DNA of 64,000 nt from Marsupella aquatica (Eukaryota > Marchantiophyta): contig OZ316894.1 in the NCBI GenBank assembly GCA_973895155.1, forward strand, positions 4,402,001-4,466,000. Direction: 5' to 3'. Shown here piece by piece: positions 43,186 to 54,233 of the stretch. The translations under genes and the position numbers were made by a program. Each line of letters begins with the position of its first letter. The stretch's first letter is position 1. The notes beneath the pieces are model-generated. The model saw nothing but the letters and a program-made list of their open reading frames with translations, did no database searches and was not told the origin of the DNA.

Positions 43186-46100
43186 TGTGACACGGGTAAC
43201 GTGTCACTTGACCGAACCCAGGTCGTAGATTAGGACTTATATGGTCATTTGGACCGTAGCCATAGCGTAGAATAGCACGTATAGCCGTCAGTTGCCATTA
43301 TGATTAGATTAGGAGTAGGTTAAGATGACCGAATAATTACGAGTTCAGGAAAGGGATTATTACGCACGACCGAGGTACGGTGGTGGCAGCGGAGTAAAAA
43401 TCAGTTAGAAGAATCACGCTTGGACCGAGGCGCCGACTTCAGCTCTTTATCAATGACCGAACGGCCTGGCCTTCTCACGCTCGGGCTCATCCTGGCACCT
43501 CCATAAGAGAGGAGCCGATGGCACTGCGGGCCATTTGCTCATGTCTACCTTTTTGGAATTCGCGGACGTTGCCATCCACTCGCCTTTCTGATTGAATCAA
43601 ATCGACCTTTACGAGGAGATTATCGAGGGAGAAGAGCGGAATGTGGCAAGATTTAGTCGGGACGAGCGAGGCCTCCAAGAGAACAAGGACCAGCCGGGTG
43701 GGAATGCGGACTCAACGAACCGGACTATGAGGTTAGTATGACCCTCACAGCCTTGGGATTTTGGACCTTGTTTGGCGAGGTAGGTGCTAAGTTCTCCGAG
43801 ACTTACTGGTACTCTTGTCCCGAGAAAGCCGCTTACGAATGAAGGTACTCGAAGCTGGTAACCAAGGTAGCACTGGTTAATTGCGAAAGGACAGCCATCA
43901 CCAGGGATTCTAGCTACAACGAGCTGCGAGACTACATCACCGAACTATATCTCAGCGAGGAAGGGCTTAGATCGGTAGCAGAGGCGATTCTTGAGGTCCC
44001 AGCGAAGTTCTTTAAGCTGAAAGGCAGCCAACGGCTTACTCCAGCGCAGTTCGACAAGATTCCGGGGTATCTAGACCAGCAGATCGCAGCCGAAAAGTGC
44101 CAAGAAGATATCAGCAGACAACGGGAAGCGGCGCGTAATCTTACGTTCCTCGGGGAAAGCTCCAACGCCTTCAACTGGGATATGGCTACCCTGATACCAC
44201 CAGTGCCTCAGCCGATGACCACTGGCGTACCACCGAGCCGGTCCCAAGTCCGTCCAGTGATCAACACTGAGTGTTCTTCGGGTTCCGAGTGAGTTAGTCC
44301 GCAACTCGAATAGCGTCCTCGTAAGCGGCCAAGGACTACAACGGCCCCCAAAGCAACAACGCGAACCAACACTGCGCCTGCACCTGCCCCGACAAACCCC
44401 CCGACCAACCAGACCCGACAACCCCCGGATAACCCAAAGTCCAACCTGTTACAGGTAATCCGCATCCCCGAAGTAGTCTGGATCGCAATCAAGAAACTCG
44501 AGCATGCGGACTATCTTAAGGAGCATCAGTTGGAGCAGTTCGCTCACTTGCTATGGAGACCGTGCGCCGCCCCGCCGAAGGAGATTTGTGAGTTCATCTC
44601 CAATTTTGACACTGATGCGTCGACCACCAAGGTTTTGGGGCAGGCCTTATCACTCACAGAGCATCGGTTAACGCAAATCTTCTGCCTACCAACCGGGCCG
44701 GTGCCGGTTGAAATCTGAATTCGGGATAAGGAGTATACACCGCGGCACTTCAAACCCGAGGGTAAGACGGACAACGGATACAAGCAGGGGGCGTGCACCA
44801 ACTTAACCTGTTTGGAGCGGCTTAACTTCATACGGACTACCCTACACATGATTGAGCCACGATCCGAGATTTCCCTCTGCACGATCGTGCAGGTGGAACA
44901 GTACAAACGGCGAAATTGGGCCCAATTCTTCTACCAAAGATTCTCGGGGGAGCTAAAGCGGGCTCAGGGTGGTATGGCTATTGGAGGGAAGACTTACTTG
45001 GGAAGTCATATCGCCATTATCCTCGCCTGGTACAAGGCACGGCGGGAGGCCAGAGGAAAGAATATGGCCACCTCAGCCCCGACTAATTATGTCACCCCCG
45101 TCGAGGAGGAGGCAACCCCGAGCCGGAAGCCCCAACCAATACTCCACCACCTCCTCCTGTGGAAATTCCGCCGCCCCCTTCCGTTGAGCCTCCGCTACCC
45201 GCGGTACAACCACCCCAGTCCCTCCACCACCTGAAGAAACCTTCCCCTCCCCAGCACTGACTACGGAGGAGCTCGTTGCTCCACCCGAGGAACCACCGGT
45301 GCCCGAGAGGATGGAGGACTACCAAGTAGCCCCGGGGACCATGGCCTACGACCTGGTCCAGAAGTTTAGCCAGACTATGTCTGGGGAGCTGGCGACATAC
45401 ATCGGACAACAAGTCTCGGCGTACTTTCAGCCAGCCTTCTTCATGTTAGAGCACCAACCACGGATCGTAAGCCGCTTGGAAGAAGAATTCATGGCGAAGG
45501 GGAATGAGATCGGGCGTCTCCAAATGTTGGTAGAGCACCTCGAGGAGGAGGCAACAACCCGCCGCGAGGAGTTAGTCCGCACCGTCGAACAGAGGGACGG
45601 ACTAACCCAGGAGTTAAGCGGAGCGCAGGCCGAACTCAAGAAGCTGGACGACACCGTGCTTCAATTACGCTCAGAATCTTTGGCTTGGGTTACCAGCCTG
45701 ACCGACCTCAACAAACAATTCCTGCAGGCAGCGCAGCAGGTGGCTAGTCTCTCCGCCGAACGAGATAAATTGCTAGCGCAGGACCAGGTCCATCGCGACT
45801 CCATCGACCAGCTCAACTTGGAGGTAGCGCGGCTCCAGACCGAGGCCGATGAAGCTGCAAACGAGGCGGAGGAAGCAGTACAGGACAACAAGGCTTTGCA
45901 GGACCGCGTTACCCTGCTCGTCCTCCAGCGGGGAAAACCAGGGCCCACCTCTGATCAAGGCGGCTCAAGGTCTCGCCCCGACAAGGGGACCAGCCCTGGT
46001 CCAACCACTGCACACATGTAAGGGTGGTTAGCGAAGGATAGAAGCAGGCGCCGCGCGAGGCGGTTAAGTCAGCGGCATCTTTTGGTGAGGTGTAACGACA

Positions 46101-46988
46101 GAATAGCTGTCATTAGGCGCCGATTAGCGACAATAGGAAGAATTAGGGCCGGTCAATTAGGATCAGCCAACGTAGGATGGAGTCCATCAACGGACTAGAG
46201 TTTGTCAGTAGGCTTGGCCGCTGCCATCCCAGTCGGCACACTCGTAGTCGACGGTCAACCAGTCAGTGCAACGCAGCTAGTTAGTCAGTAGGTAGTATCC
46301 CAGAAGGTAGTATCCTCTGGTTCTCTTCCGCAATTGTAGTATTTAGGCTTCCCCTTCCGCTATGGAAGGGGGAGAAGGCTTAGTTATCTCAGCAGAAGAA
46401 AGGCGAGGCACGGGGAGTCCCGGCCTGAGTAGGGTCAGAGCGCACCAAGGAGTGAGAGCCAGAGTCGAGCTTGCTGGGCAAGTACGAGGCAGGGCCTCGT
46501 AGAGACTAGGCATCGACTGCCGTTGGGCCTGCTGACCCCCTTTGAAGTCGAGTCAACCATGTAAACTGATGCTTTGCTGAGTAAATGTAGTCTTTTCCCT
46601 CTAATGTTTCTGAGAGTAACTGGTGTTATGTGTATGCTTTGTCTGGGCAAAGGCACCATTTTAAGGGACGTACCGGGTGCGGACTAATGGTAGGGATTGC
46701 CACTCATTGCATGTCACAAGGTCCTGTCACGTCGATGGCTTGAAAAGCCCCAAGCCGGGAGTTAGTCCGCGTCACTAACTGAGGGAATATTCCAGCGGTG
46801 GAAAACAAATATACCTATGACAAGTACGAATTAAACAAGTGTTATACCAGTAAGTATATCGGCTTAGCCCGACTTAGGGCTATTAAAGGTCACTACACAC
46901 CTCCTTGCCCGAACCCTCACCCCTACTGGTGGTCGAGGTCGCACCATGACACTAAACTGGATCTAAGGCCCAGGTTAGGGGCGCGACA
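43186..46988 (+). mobile_element. 3.8-kb insertion with CCAAG target duplication and a pol-less ORF
   Basis: CCAAG occurs directly on both sides (43181-43185 and 46989-46993). The interrupted foldback arm resumes after it exactly where it left off, which the intact opposite arm at 47660-47670 proves. Ends are TGTGACACGGG...GGGGCGCGACA, so TG...CA, and 5-bp duplications suit an LTR retrotransposon. However, I could not match the first few hundred bases to the last few hundred, so LTRs are not shown. No reverse transcriptase, RNase H or integrase is present. Most likely a non-autonomous element carried by enzymes from elsewhere. Confidence 0.75.
43640..46021 (+). pseudogene. Gag-like or plant-transposon-protein-like ORF of the 3.8-kb insertion, degraded
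   Basis: The plus frame shows protein-like segments: NEPDYEVSMTLTALGFWTLF, YSKLVTKVALVNCER, ELRDYITELYLSEEGLRSVA, EVPAKFFKLKGSQRLTPAQF and ESSNAFNWDMATLIPP (to a TGA at about 44292), then EICEFISNFDTDAS, LSLTEHRLTQIFCLPTGP, CLERLNFIRTTLHMIEP and RRNWAQFFYQRFSGELKRAQ to AIILAWYKA (44520-45040). A Pro-rich linker with frame changes (45100-45300) and a long coiled coil (SRLEEEFMAKGNEIGRLQML to 46021) follow. The EFISNFD...LTQIFCLP pattern recalls the putative plant transposon protein domain (PF20167). Internal TGA codons at about 43837 and 44716 and frame changes show decay. It shares its architecture with 25443-27292. Confidence 0.5.
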
Positions 46989-47668
46989 CCAAGAAAACTG
47001 CACAGTTGAACCGTGCGATCAACCTTGCATGGTCGACCGAGAAACCATGGAGATGATTCGGGAGAAACCGCGAAAAGCGACTGTCGCTGTCGAAACTATG
47101 ATTTGAAGACAATATGCATTATGTCTTTGGATTCACTGGGTTAATGCCTGAAGACTCAATGGATTATGTCTTCCCGTGTTTCAAGGTTTAGGGTTTAGGG
47201 TGTACCCCGACGCCTTTGGGTCTGTCTTCTTTGGAAATTGTTTGTATGCGTTACACAGGGGAGTATTACCATTTTTTGAGTGCATTTGTCAATCATTTGC
47301 CAATTTTTGTTGTGGCTGCAGTAGGCAAATTCCGAACATTGAACTTGAATATTCTTTGTGGACATTTGGAGGTACCCCACACTGACATTGATAGTCGTGC
47401 ATGAAAACATTGTGAAAACCCATGTGCGCAACATGAAAAACATACCTAATAACTACCCCACGATACGGTAAAAATTTGAACCCAAAGACATCATCCATTG
47501 TGTCTTCAGGCATTAACCCAGTGAATCCGAAGACATAATGTATATTGTCTTCAAATCGCAGTTTCGGCATCGGCAGTCGCTTTTCGCGGTTTTTCCTGAA
47601 TCATCTCCGTGGTTTCTCGGTCCACCATGCAAGGTTGACCGCACGGTTCAACTGTGCAGTTTGCTTGG
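46989..47668. mobile_element. Foldback element (inverted arms of about 180 bp)
   Basis: Left arm 46994-47173 (AAACTGCACAGTTGAACCGT, then GATGATTCGGGAGAAACCGC) pairs with right arm 47484-47663 read backwards (CGCACGGTTCAACTGTGCAG, GCGGTTTTTCCTGAATCATC). The loop of about 310 bp contains GGTTTAGGGTTTAGGGTG at 47185. The arms continue outwards into 43020-43185 and 47669-47835, so the original palindrome was longer and was split on its left side by the 3.8-kb insertion. It has no ORF. Confidence 0.85.
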
Positions 47669-48056
47669 AGTCACCATACATAGTAGGCACCACACAAGGA
47701 CAGGTGTAGGCACCACACAAGAACATGTGTACTGGTCATTAAGAGGGGTCCTACTTGGTAAAAAAAGTTCCCTAGGGGCCCATCAGGTAAGAAAGGTTCA
47801 CCAGGGGGCCCATCAAGCATATATCTCCAAGACATACTTCCAGGCTAGGATCTCTAAGATCTATGCTTGTGGGCAAAACAGGTAAACAATCAAAGAGGGT
47901 GCATTAGTGGCTCAGTCAATTGTGTGATCCAATGGTTCCCAAAAAATGTTACAATTAAATAAACAATCTAATGGTTGTGTATCACTCCGGCCCAAAGTTG
48001 TTTTTGTAAACAGACAAGGATGGAAAATGGCGGCCACATTAGATATTATAGTTGTT
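47669..48056 (-). repeat. Inverted-repeat arm facing both 43020-43185 and 55231-55440
   Basis: The first part (47669-47835) mirrors the left arm at 43020-43185. The second part (47845-48056) is the reverse complement of 55231-55440: GGGAACCATTGGATCAC, TTTACAAAAACA-CTTTGGGC-GGAGTGATAC and CAACTATAATATCTAATG appear there in the forward direction. It links the foldback element with the repeat beyond the dioxygenase gene. Confidence 0.8.
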
Positions 48057-48600
48057 AAATAGTTTATTATTGTACGGTACTAGCTCATTGTCCGTGCATT
48101 GCAAATGATGACCTGGCATATATAAAAAGATGTCTACCCATAGAATATGTTATGACACAAAGATATTGTTGCACAAAAGATTGCATTGCATAAAAAGATG
48201 TACTTGGCTGGGAAAAGATATTGTTGATGATTGTAATTCCGGATGCCATATGTTGTTGCATAAAATATGTGATTGTGGGAAAAATATCATAAATTGAATT
48301 TGCAAAACCAAGATAAGGTGGAGGAAAAAGTTTATATAACAGAAAATGTTGGGTGAAAGAGGTACTTGCACAAAGGATGTCATGGTTACGTTCAGAAGAG
48401 ATTGTTGTGTTTAGGGTTACAGTGCATCAAAGACATTTCATAAAAGATGTGGTTGTGTATTTGAAATAATTATGTCATGAGGAAAAATATGTTGCTATCT
48501 AAAGAAATTGTAGAGGTCAATTATGCTAAAAGAGGTCAATTAAAGAGGTCAATTATGCTACGCACTTGGACTTAGGCTAATAAGAGGCTCTATCTGGGTT
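48057..48600 (+). repeat. Degenerate AAGATGTTG-type array with an ACTAGC-CCGTGCATTGCA end
   Basis: Starts near 48078 with ACTAGCTCATTGTCCGTGCA, then loosely repeated AAAAGATGT and AGATATTGTTG phrases to about 48540. The same start occurs at 59578 (ACTAGCCCGATGCCCATGCA) and, inverted, at 57985-57955. Class unknown. Confidence 0.55.
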
Positions 48601-48959
48601 TTAAGAAGAAAATGTGGAAGATTGGCTCACTTGACACTCTCATAATGATTTCAGTTTTTGTTGGTTACTATCTAAAGAAATTGTAGCCTACAAGAGTTCA
48701 AGAGCAAGGCAGCACTCAGGCATGGCCAATAAGAGGCTCTATTTGGGCTTTCAGAAGAGAATGTTGAAGATTGGCCCACTAATTGACACTCTCATAAACC
48801 ATTTCAGTTTCTGTTGGTAGTCTTTGGCAAATGTTACAAACAAGATACTCGGGATTGACATAATTAGGTGGACCATGTTTGGACTAGGTGCAATTTTTTG
48901 GTGCAAAGTACAAAGTAAGGGCGTAAGAGGTGGCCTGGGAAGATAGATAAACCCTAAAT

Positions 48960-49705
48960 CCTCCCACCACGTTCTCCTTTATCCCTGGCTTTCCTTTTTC
49001 CCAGAATTTTTTGTCTTCTTGCTTGGTTCCTTAATTCCAAGAATTTTTTGGCACTGCAAAGCTAATCTCTGGCAAATATCACAAAGAGGATTCTCATTAT
49101 GGTGCACTTTCTCCGTGATCCGTTTCCCCAGTTTTCTTTGTCTCTTGCTTTGGTTCCTTCCAAGAATTTTTTAGCATTGCAAAGCAGGATGGTCATGCTC
49201 AACTGACCATTTTCTCCTTGATCCCTTTTTCCAGTATTTTTTGTCTTCATGCATTGGTCCTTCCAAGGTTGTTTTCGCAATTGCAAAGGTAATATTTAGT
49301 AAATATCACAAAACAGGATACTCGTGATGGACCACTTTCTCCTTCATCCCTTTTTATCTTTTCTTCAGTGTTTTTTTTTGTCTTAGTTCGAGCTTTGGTC
49401 CCTTCCAAGATTTTGTTGGCATTGCAAAGTTAATCTTTGGCAAATATCAGAAACAGGATACTCATGATGGACCACTTTCTCCTTCATCCCTTTAATTCCG
49501 TTTTGTAGTAAGTTGTTTCTTTCAATGTCTTAGTTCTTGTTTGGTTCCTTCTGAGATTGTTTTTGGCATTGCAAAGTTAATCTTTGGCAAATATCACAAA
49601 CAGGTTACTCAGATGGACCACTTAGTTTATCTTTGATCCCTTTTTCCAGTATTTGTTGTCTGCTTGCTTTGATTCCTTCGAAGATTTGTTTGGGCTGCAA
49701 ATTTG
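48960..49705 (+). repeat. Minisatellite-like array, about six units of 105-135 bp
   Basis: Each unit contains CTTTGGCAAATATCACAAAC, GGATACTCATGATGGACCAC, TTCTCCTTCATCCC and CTTGGTTCCTTCCAAGAT-TTTGGCATTGCAAAG, with variation and small deletions. The array stands between the inverted-repeat arm and the 3' side of the dioxygenase gene. Confidence 0.85.
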
Positions 49706-50090
49706 GACTACATTTGTAACAGCACTATTGCACATGGACATTTGGAACAGGATCATTGCCAAAAATAACGGGAGTACTTATGACACTTCTTAATAATCTG
49801 TACACAGGTACCACTTATCCCCTAGTAGCTGGCTAGTGTACAGCGCCCCCTACCCCACCCACCCCTCCTCCCCTCCCAAGGTATAGAGTTTCCTTGGGCA
49901 TAAGGGGCGATATAATATTATAGTAGTTGATGTGCTCCTGCTTCATTGCTATGTCCGCTCCTGATTCATTGCTGCACTGTTCTCACTTCCACTACAGTAT
50001 TGGTTTGCAATACTGTTGTATCGAATTACTACCTCTGGCTCGAGTCATGACGTGAGAAGAAACTGCGGCAATGAGGCTCTTGAACATATA
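49706..50090. other. Downstream region of the dioxygenase gene
   Basis: Holds the 3' untranslated region on the minus strand. I saw no second gene and no clear polyadenylation signal that I would call with confidence. Confidence 0.4.
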
Positions 50091-53000
50091 TCAAGTTGAT
50101 ATGCCAAAAGCTCTTTTCAGGAGCTCCCCTCTTTCCTTATTCACACCAATAGACAAAAATGCTTTCTTGTAATCTGCCGCTGTGAATGGCTTGTATCGAA
50201 TAGGGTGCTCAGCATCCACACACTCTGCTCTTGGACGGACAACATAGTTCAACTCGCCTGGAACAAAGGCTGCAATTGACATGCGCTTCTTGTTTTCATT
50301 GGGCACCACTCGATGCTCTGCGCTTAGAAATCTCCCATTTGTCCAGGCCTGCACAAGCAAAGGACAGACACGTTGTCAAGCTCCTGTTTCAAATTGAAGG
50401 ACAAGACATTGCCTTCCCTCTACTCATAACTAAAGGACATGCCTGAATCCAAAGCTTGTCCACTGACACTGTCACTAGGAATTTGAGTGCATATCTACCT
50501 GGGCTCCCATCAGATGCCAGCGAGGACCAACTAGGTGACAAGTATTTTAGGGCCCCTGGCCTTTTATGGACCCGTTTATGGAACACAGGAAATGTTTTTG
50601 ACAATGCTATATATGGCCAATGTACCTTTAGGTGTTTTGTCTTACTACGAATATTTGTCATAAATGTGGCATAATTAACAAAGTGCATAACTTGTATAAT
50701 TTAGATTTAGATTAATTTGGCAACCCTCTAAGTTTACCTCCTTTAGAAGATTTTATGGAATTTCTGTCGATTCTAGTGAATGAGAGAGAATTAATATCTT
50801 TCTTCAGATGTGGACTCCTCCTGCTTTGAAGTAGACCTCCCTCAACTTTTCTTTGTTAAGCTTATGGTTTGTATTGTCATTACCTAAGACAAAGGAGAAT
50901 TTTCTGTACCTAGTAGCGTATGTGCACAATTTTTGAATAATTTGAGTGTCATGAAAGCAAGCGAGAACTTGTACCTTATGTGCACTTATACTTAGTTTTC
51001 CTAGTCATTATGTAACATGTTCTTTTATTTGGCACGTGTTTTTTTGTTAGCGTTCAATCTTATCAAATGCTGTGCGATGTTATTTACACATCACTCCAAG
51101 ACATAAAATATAATTTACACTCCACGTAAAATGAAGCATGTTCCATTCCAGGATGACCATGCTTGGTTTATATGGACCATAAGGAAATCAATCAGGCAAC
51201 GTTGCTTTCTTGCTAGAATAGATTTACTCAACATGTCCAACAACTGTACAGGTTTCGTTCAAAAGTGCCACAGGAGTAACATGAATTTAAATTTTCAATT
51301 GAAGGATTTAGAATGCATGAAGCACCTGCAGAAAATCGCCACAGTTGACATTGAAAGCACCCGCCTTAGGGCGCACTCCATGCCAGGTCCCATCTCTGAA
51401 ACGAATCTGCAGGCCCCCTACTGCATCCTGGTACACAATGGTGAAAACACTGGGGTCCGTGTGGCATGGAAGTCCCCAAGTCATATCGGGAATGTCGCAG
51501 ATGGGGTAGTTGTTCACTCGAAACTTGCCAGTGACCTGCCGTTTATTCCGATCACCCAGCCACTCATTCACAACTTCCTCAGGATTCGGAATTCCAAGAC
51601 TAGCGACTATCAAGTCCATCAGTAGAAACACCACCCTGCTCGATTCCTTTCCGTATTCCTCGGCGCTAGATCTGATCCAAGCAGACAATGTGAACGATAG
51701 CTGCTAGTTAGACGAGCATGTTAATTTAATGAATTTCTCAGTTTTGTATGATCAGTCTGTCCGTAGGACTAAAGCGCTAACGCTAGAACATGCGACGTTG
51801 AGCAGACTTTGGATCGGCAAATCCTATGGTTGATCGACACTTTCGCAAAGTCCTCGAAGGACGGCATTTTGGCAACCTGAAGTACCTCCTAGGAGAAACA
51901 AGCTCACCTTAATGCATGACCCTTCAAGTTAGATTCAGGGCCACCCGGCCAGAGAATGTTTGCAATCTCGTCCAGTCTGCCAGGAAAATTCGTCTCCGGT
52001 GACTCAAAGTCAAATCCTTCGCTCCATAAGTAAGAAAAGACCTTCCGGCTGAAGGGGGGGTCACGCTTCATGGGCAGGTAACCAGGGAATGTGGGCTCCT
52101 CAGCGGATATCGCGTTTGGCACCTTCATCTTCTCCTGCAATTCAATAAAAACGGATCAGAATTCTATGATCTTGTCCATACTGTTTTATTGTCATCACGA
52201 GATCTAGATACTTGCAGTTCTGGGTTTGTCACGTTGTCGGAGCACAATGATACGAGGTTGTAAGCTGTAACCGCGTGACTGTGTACGATGGGAGAGAGTT
52301 GCCTCCTAGATGTGCACAGCCATCTTATGTTCAGCTGGAAAGCATAGAGTCAATTTAAACTTCGCAGATATTGCTTGGTATTCAGTGCACGAGCTAGCTG
52401 TGATCGAAATAAGGAGGTGTCAGAATATCAAAGCTGTTGAGCTCTTCTCATCACAAGGAGAGTAAGAGCTATCCGATCCTCTTGCTATCGTGTTAACCGT
52501 CTAATTGGTTTGAGACACAAACAGCTACAACAACGTTACGGCATGTGCATCTGCAGCTGCATTATCATTAGAAAAATCTACTACAAAACCAGACGTCCCC
52601 TGACGTCCCCTGAAGGAGTACGTAGTTACAATTGGACTGTCAGTGAGAGTATTAACATCATTACTTTCATGCCTAACTTCAATAACATATCAGCGTCGAG
52701 TGACAGGAGAATTCTTAGTCGAAATTCTGGCTCCGATAAGATTACAGCTCACAAGTAGAGTGTGCTCACAAGTAGAGTGTGCTCACAAGTAGAGTGTGCT
52801 TCTTACCTCAAGTGGAAGGTCGAATAGTTCTCCAATAGATTCCTTGAAATGTCCAACAGCGTCCGTGGAAAAGCCGGAATTAGTTATCTGCAAGAATCCA
52901 TGCTCCTCGAAAGCTTCTCGAATCCCCTTCAAAACATCAGATTTCGCTGCCTCGCAGGCCTTGATTTCTGCCTCCAAACCGCTCCGAGCGCTCGCGTCTC

Positions 53001-53217
53001 CGCCCAATTGCTCGATCTCTCTCTGCAAGCTCTGCAACTTGAGCACTGGGGACAAATCGATAACGGGAAGCTCAAAATCATAGTGGTCATGCGCGATGTT
53101 CGGTCTGTTTTCTTCAGGCCAGATGAACGATGTCTTGCCCGGGGTTTTGTGAGCTTCCGCATGAGGTCTCGCACTGTCGGGCATCGTGAGCTGATACGGT
53201 TTCATCACATCCGCCAT
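50091..53217 (-). CDS. 2-oxoglutarate/Fe(II)-dependent dioxygenase, DOXC class, four exons, intact
   Basis: Exons (minus): 53217-52807, 52134-51908, 51665-51326, 50348-50091; all introns are GT-AG, and the joined frame gives 411 residues without a stop. The N-terminal domain (about residues 45-140) has LPVIDLSP and FEEHGFLQITNSG. The C-terminal domain has NNYPICDIPD, the iron ligands H281-T-D283 (GLPCHTDP) and H338 (FLSAEHRVVPN), and R348-x-S350 for 2-oxoglutarate. Length and motifs match cytosolic plant enzymes that oxidise hormones and specialised metabolites (gibberellin, flavonoid and related branches); the substrate cannot be read from the sequence. An extra charged segment lies at about residues 60-95. 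The exon 3 start at 51665 was chosen because its phase fits the phase-2 end of exon 2. The start ATG has context CACTATGGCG. Confidence 0.93.
52750..52800 (+). repeat. Three perfect 17-bp repeats at the start of intron 1
   Basis: CACAAGTAGAGTGTGCT occurs three times in a row without change. The array ends six bases from the splice donor of exon 1 (intron begins at 52806 on the minus strand). Confidence 0.95.
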
Positions 53218-53400
53218 AGTGACTTCTCTGGAAATTTTCTCTGCCGGCTCAGGATACTACGCGATTGTGCAATGGAGAAACCAGCAAGCTTCGGCTCAGG
53301 ATAGCTAGGACGCGATTGTGCGAATGGAGACACCAAAGTTTGAGAGATTCAAGAGTGGTGAAGTACATTCAGAGTGTGTTGTGGCTCTGAGCTCTCTTCA

Positions 53401-53407
53401 TTATATA
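53401..53407 (-). promoter_or_regulatory. TATA box of the dioxygenase gene
   Basis: TATATAA on the minus strand, about 185 bp before the ATG at 53217, a usual spacing for a plant promoter with a leader of about 150 bases. Confidence 0.6.
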
Positions 53408-53427
53408 GGTGATTGAAATGAGTCCAG

Positions 53428-53602
53428 TCCAGCTGGAAATCTAAACCCGATTGAAAAATTTGGGTCTGAGCTTTACTGTAGTAGACTTTGGTTCCAGTTA
53501 GCTATCCACTGTATTTCCAGCTGAAAATCTAAACCCAATTCAGTAATTTGAGTCTGAGCTTTACTGTAGTGGACTTTGGTTTCGGTGTAGCTATCCACTC
53601 TA
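53428..53602 (-). repeat. 88-bp tandem duplication just upstream of the TATA box
   Basis: Two units (53428-53515 and 53516-53602) share TCCAGCTG-AAATCTAAACCC, GTCTGAGCTTTACTGTAGT, GACTTTGGTT and AGCTATCCACT. They are the proximal promoter of the dioxygenase gene by position. Confidence 0.85.
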
Positions 53603-53623
53603 TTTAGACAATTGCACTCTCGG

Positions 53624-53992
53624 CCCGGTTTGGCCTTGACGGGCAAATGAGGGGTCTGGACCCCGTCATCTGTCACACCCGGTTGTCCCGACTGCCCGAT
53701 CCCAACCCAACCCCAATCCTGTCTTGGCCCGGCCCGGCCCTGTCCCAACCCCGCCCTAACCTGATCCAATCCTGACCCGGCCCCAAACCCGAACCCTAAT
53801 CCCTGGCCCCGGCCCCGCCCCAGAACTGGGGGACCGGCTCGCTAAACCAGGGGACTCCGGGGGAGCCCAGGACCGGGCCAGGAAAGGGTTTGGGAGAATT
53901 GGGGGACTGATGGGGGAATAAAGAGGAATATACGTCATTTGGTCCCTTTGGAGCCATAATGTGACGAGTTTACATGTCGGGCTCAAACCGGG
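53624..53992. mobile_element. GC-rich hAT-like MITE, copy 1 (369 bp)
   Basis: Ends CCCGGTTTGG...CTCAAACCGGG form terminal inverted repeats (CCCGGTTTG). It is flanked by 8-bp duplications ACTCTCGG and ACTCTTGG (one mismatch). 8-bp duplications are typical of hAT elements. It has no coding capacity, a GC-rich interior made of GGCCCGGCCC-like runs, and shares GGGGAATAA-GA-GGAATAT and GAGTTTAC-TG-CGGG with the copy at 55695. It lies about 215 bp upstream of the dioxygenase TATA box. Confidence 0.85.
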
Positions 53993-54148
53993 ACTCTTGG
54001 AGAACCTAAACTCGATTGAGTGAAAACCATCCTAATGTACTCTAATCATGTAGGTTAGAATGGATTCGTTAGAGAGTATATAATGATCATGATCCTTACA
54101 ACTATGATTGCACTACCATGTGAATGACCAAAAGATCTTCCTATGGAA

Positions 54149-54233
54149 GTGACTCATGTAAAATTGTGAGACTTGCACTCATGCTTGGACTCTAGACCTT
54201 CTCTCACAATTTTACAGGAGTCACTTTCTCATT
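54149..54233. repeat. Short hairpin: 22-bp inverted repeat, 21 of 22 paired
   Basis: GTGACTCATGTAAAATTGTG at 54149 and its near-complement CACAATTTTACAGGAGTCAC ending at 54233, about 40 bp apart. Directly after it, TGCTTGCACTCTAGATATAT followed by ATTGTCTAG is tandemly repeated (54257-54313). Confidence 0.8.

Noticed and set aside
43186-46988. Calling LTRs for the 3.8-kb insertion
   Set aside because: Although ends and duplication fit, I could not align the first and last few hundred bases by eye.
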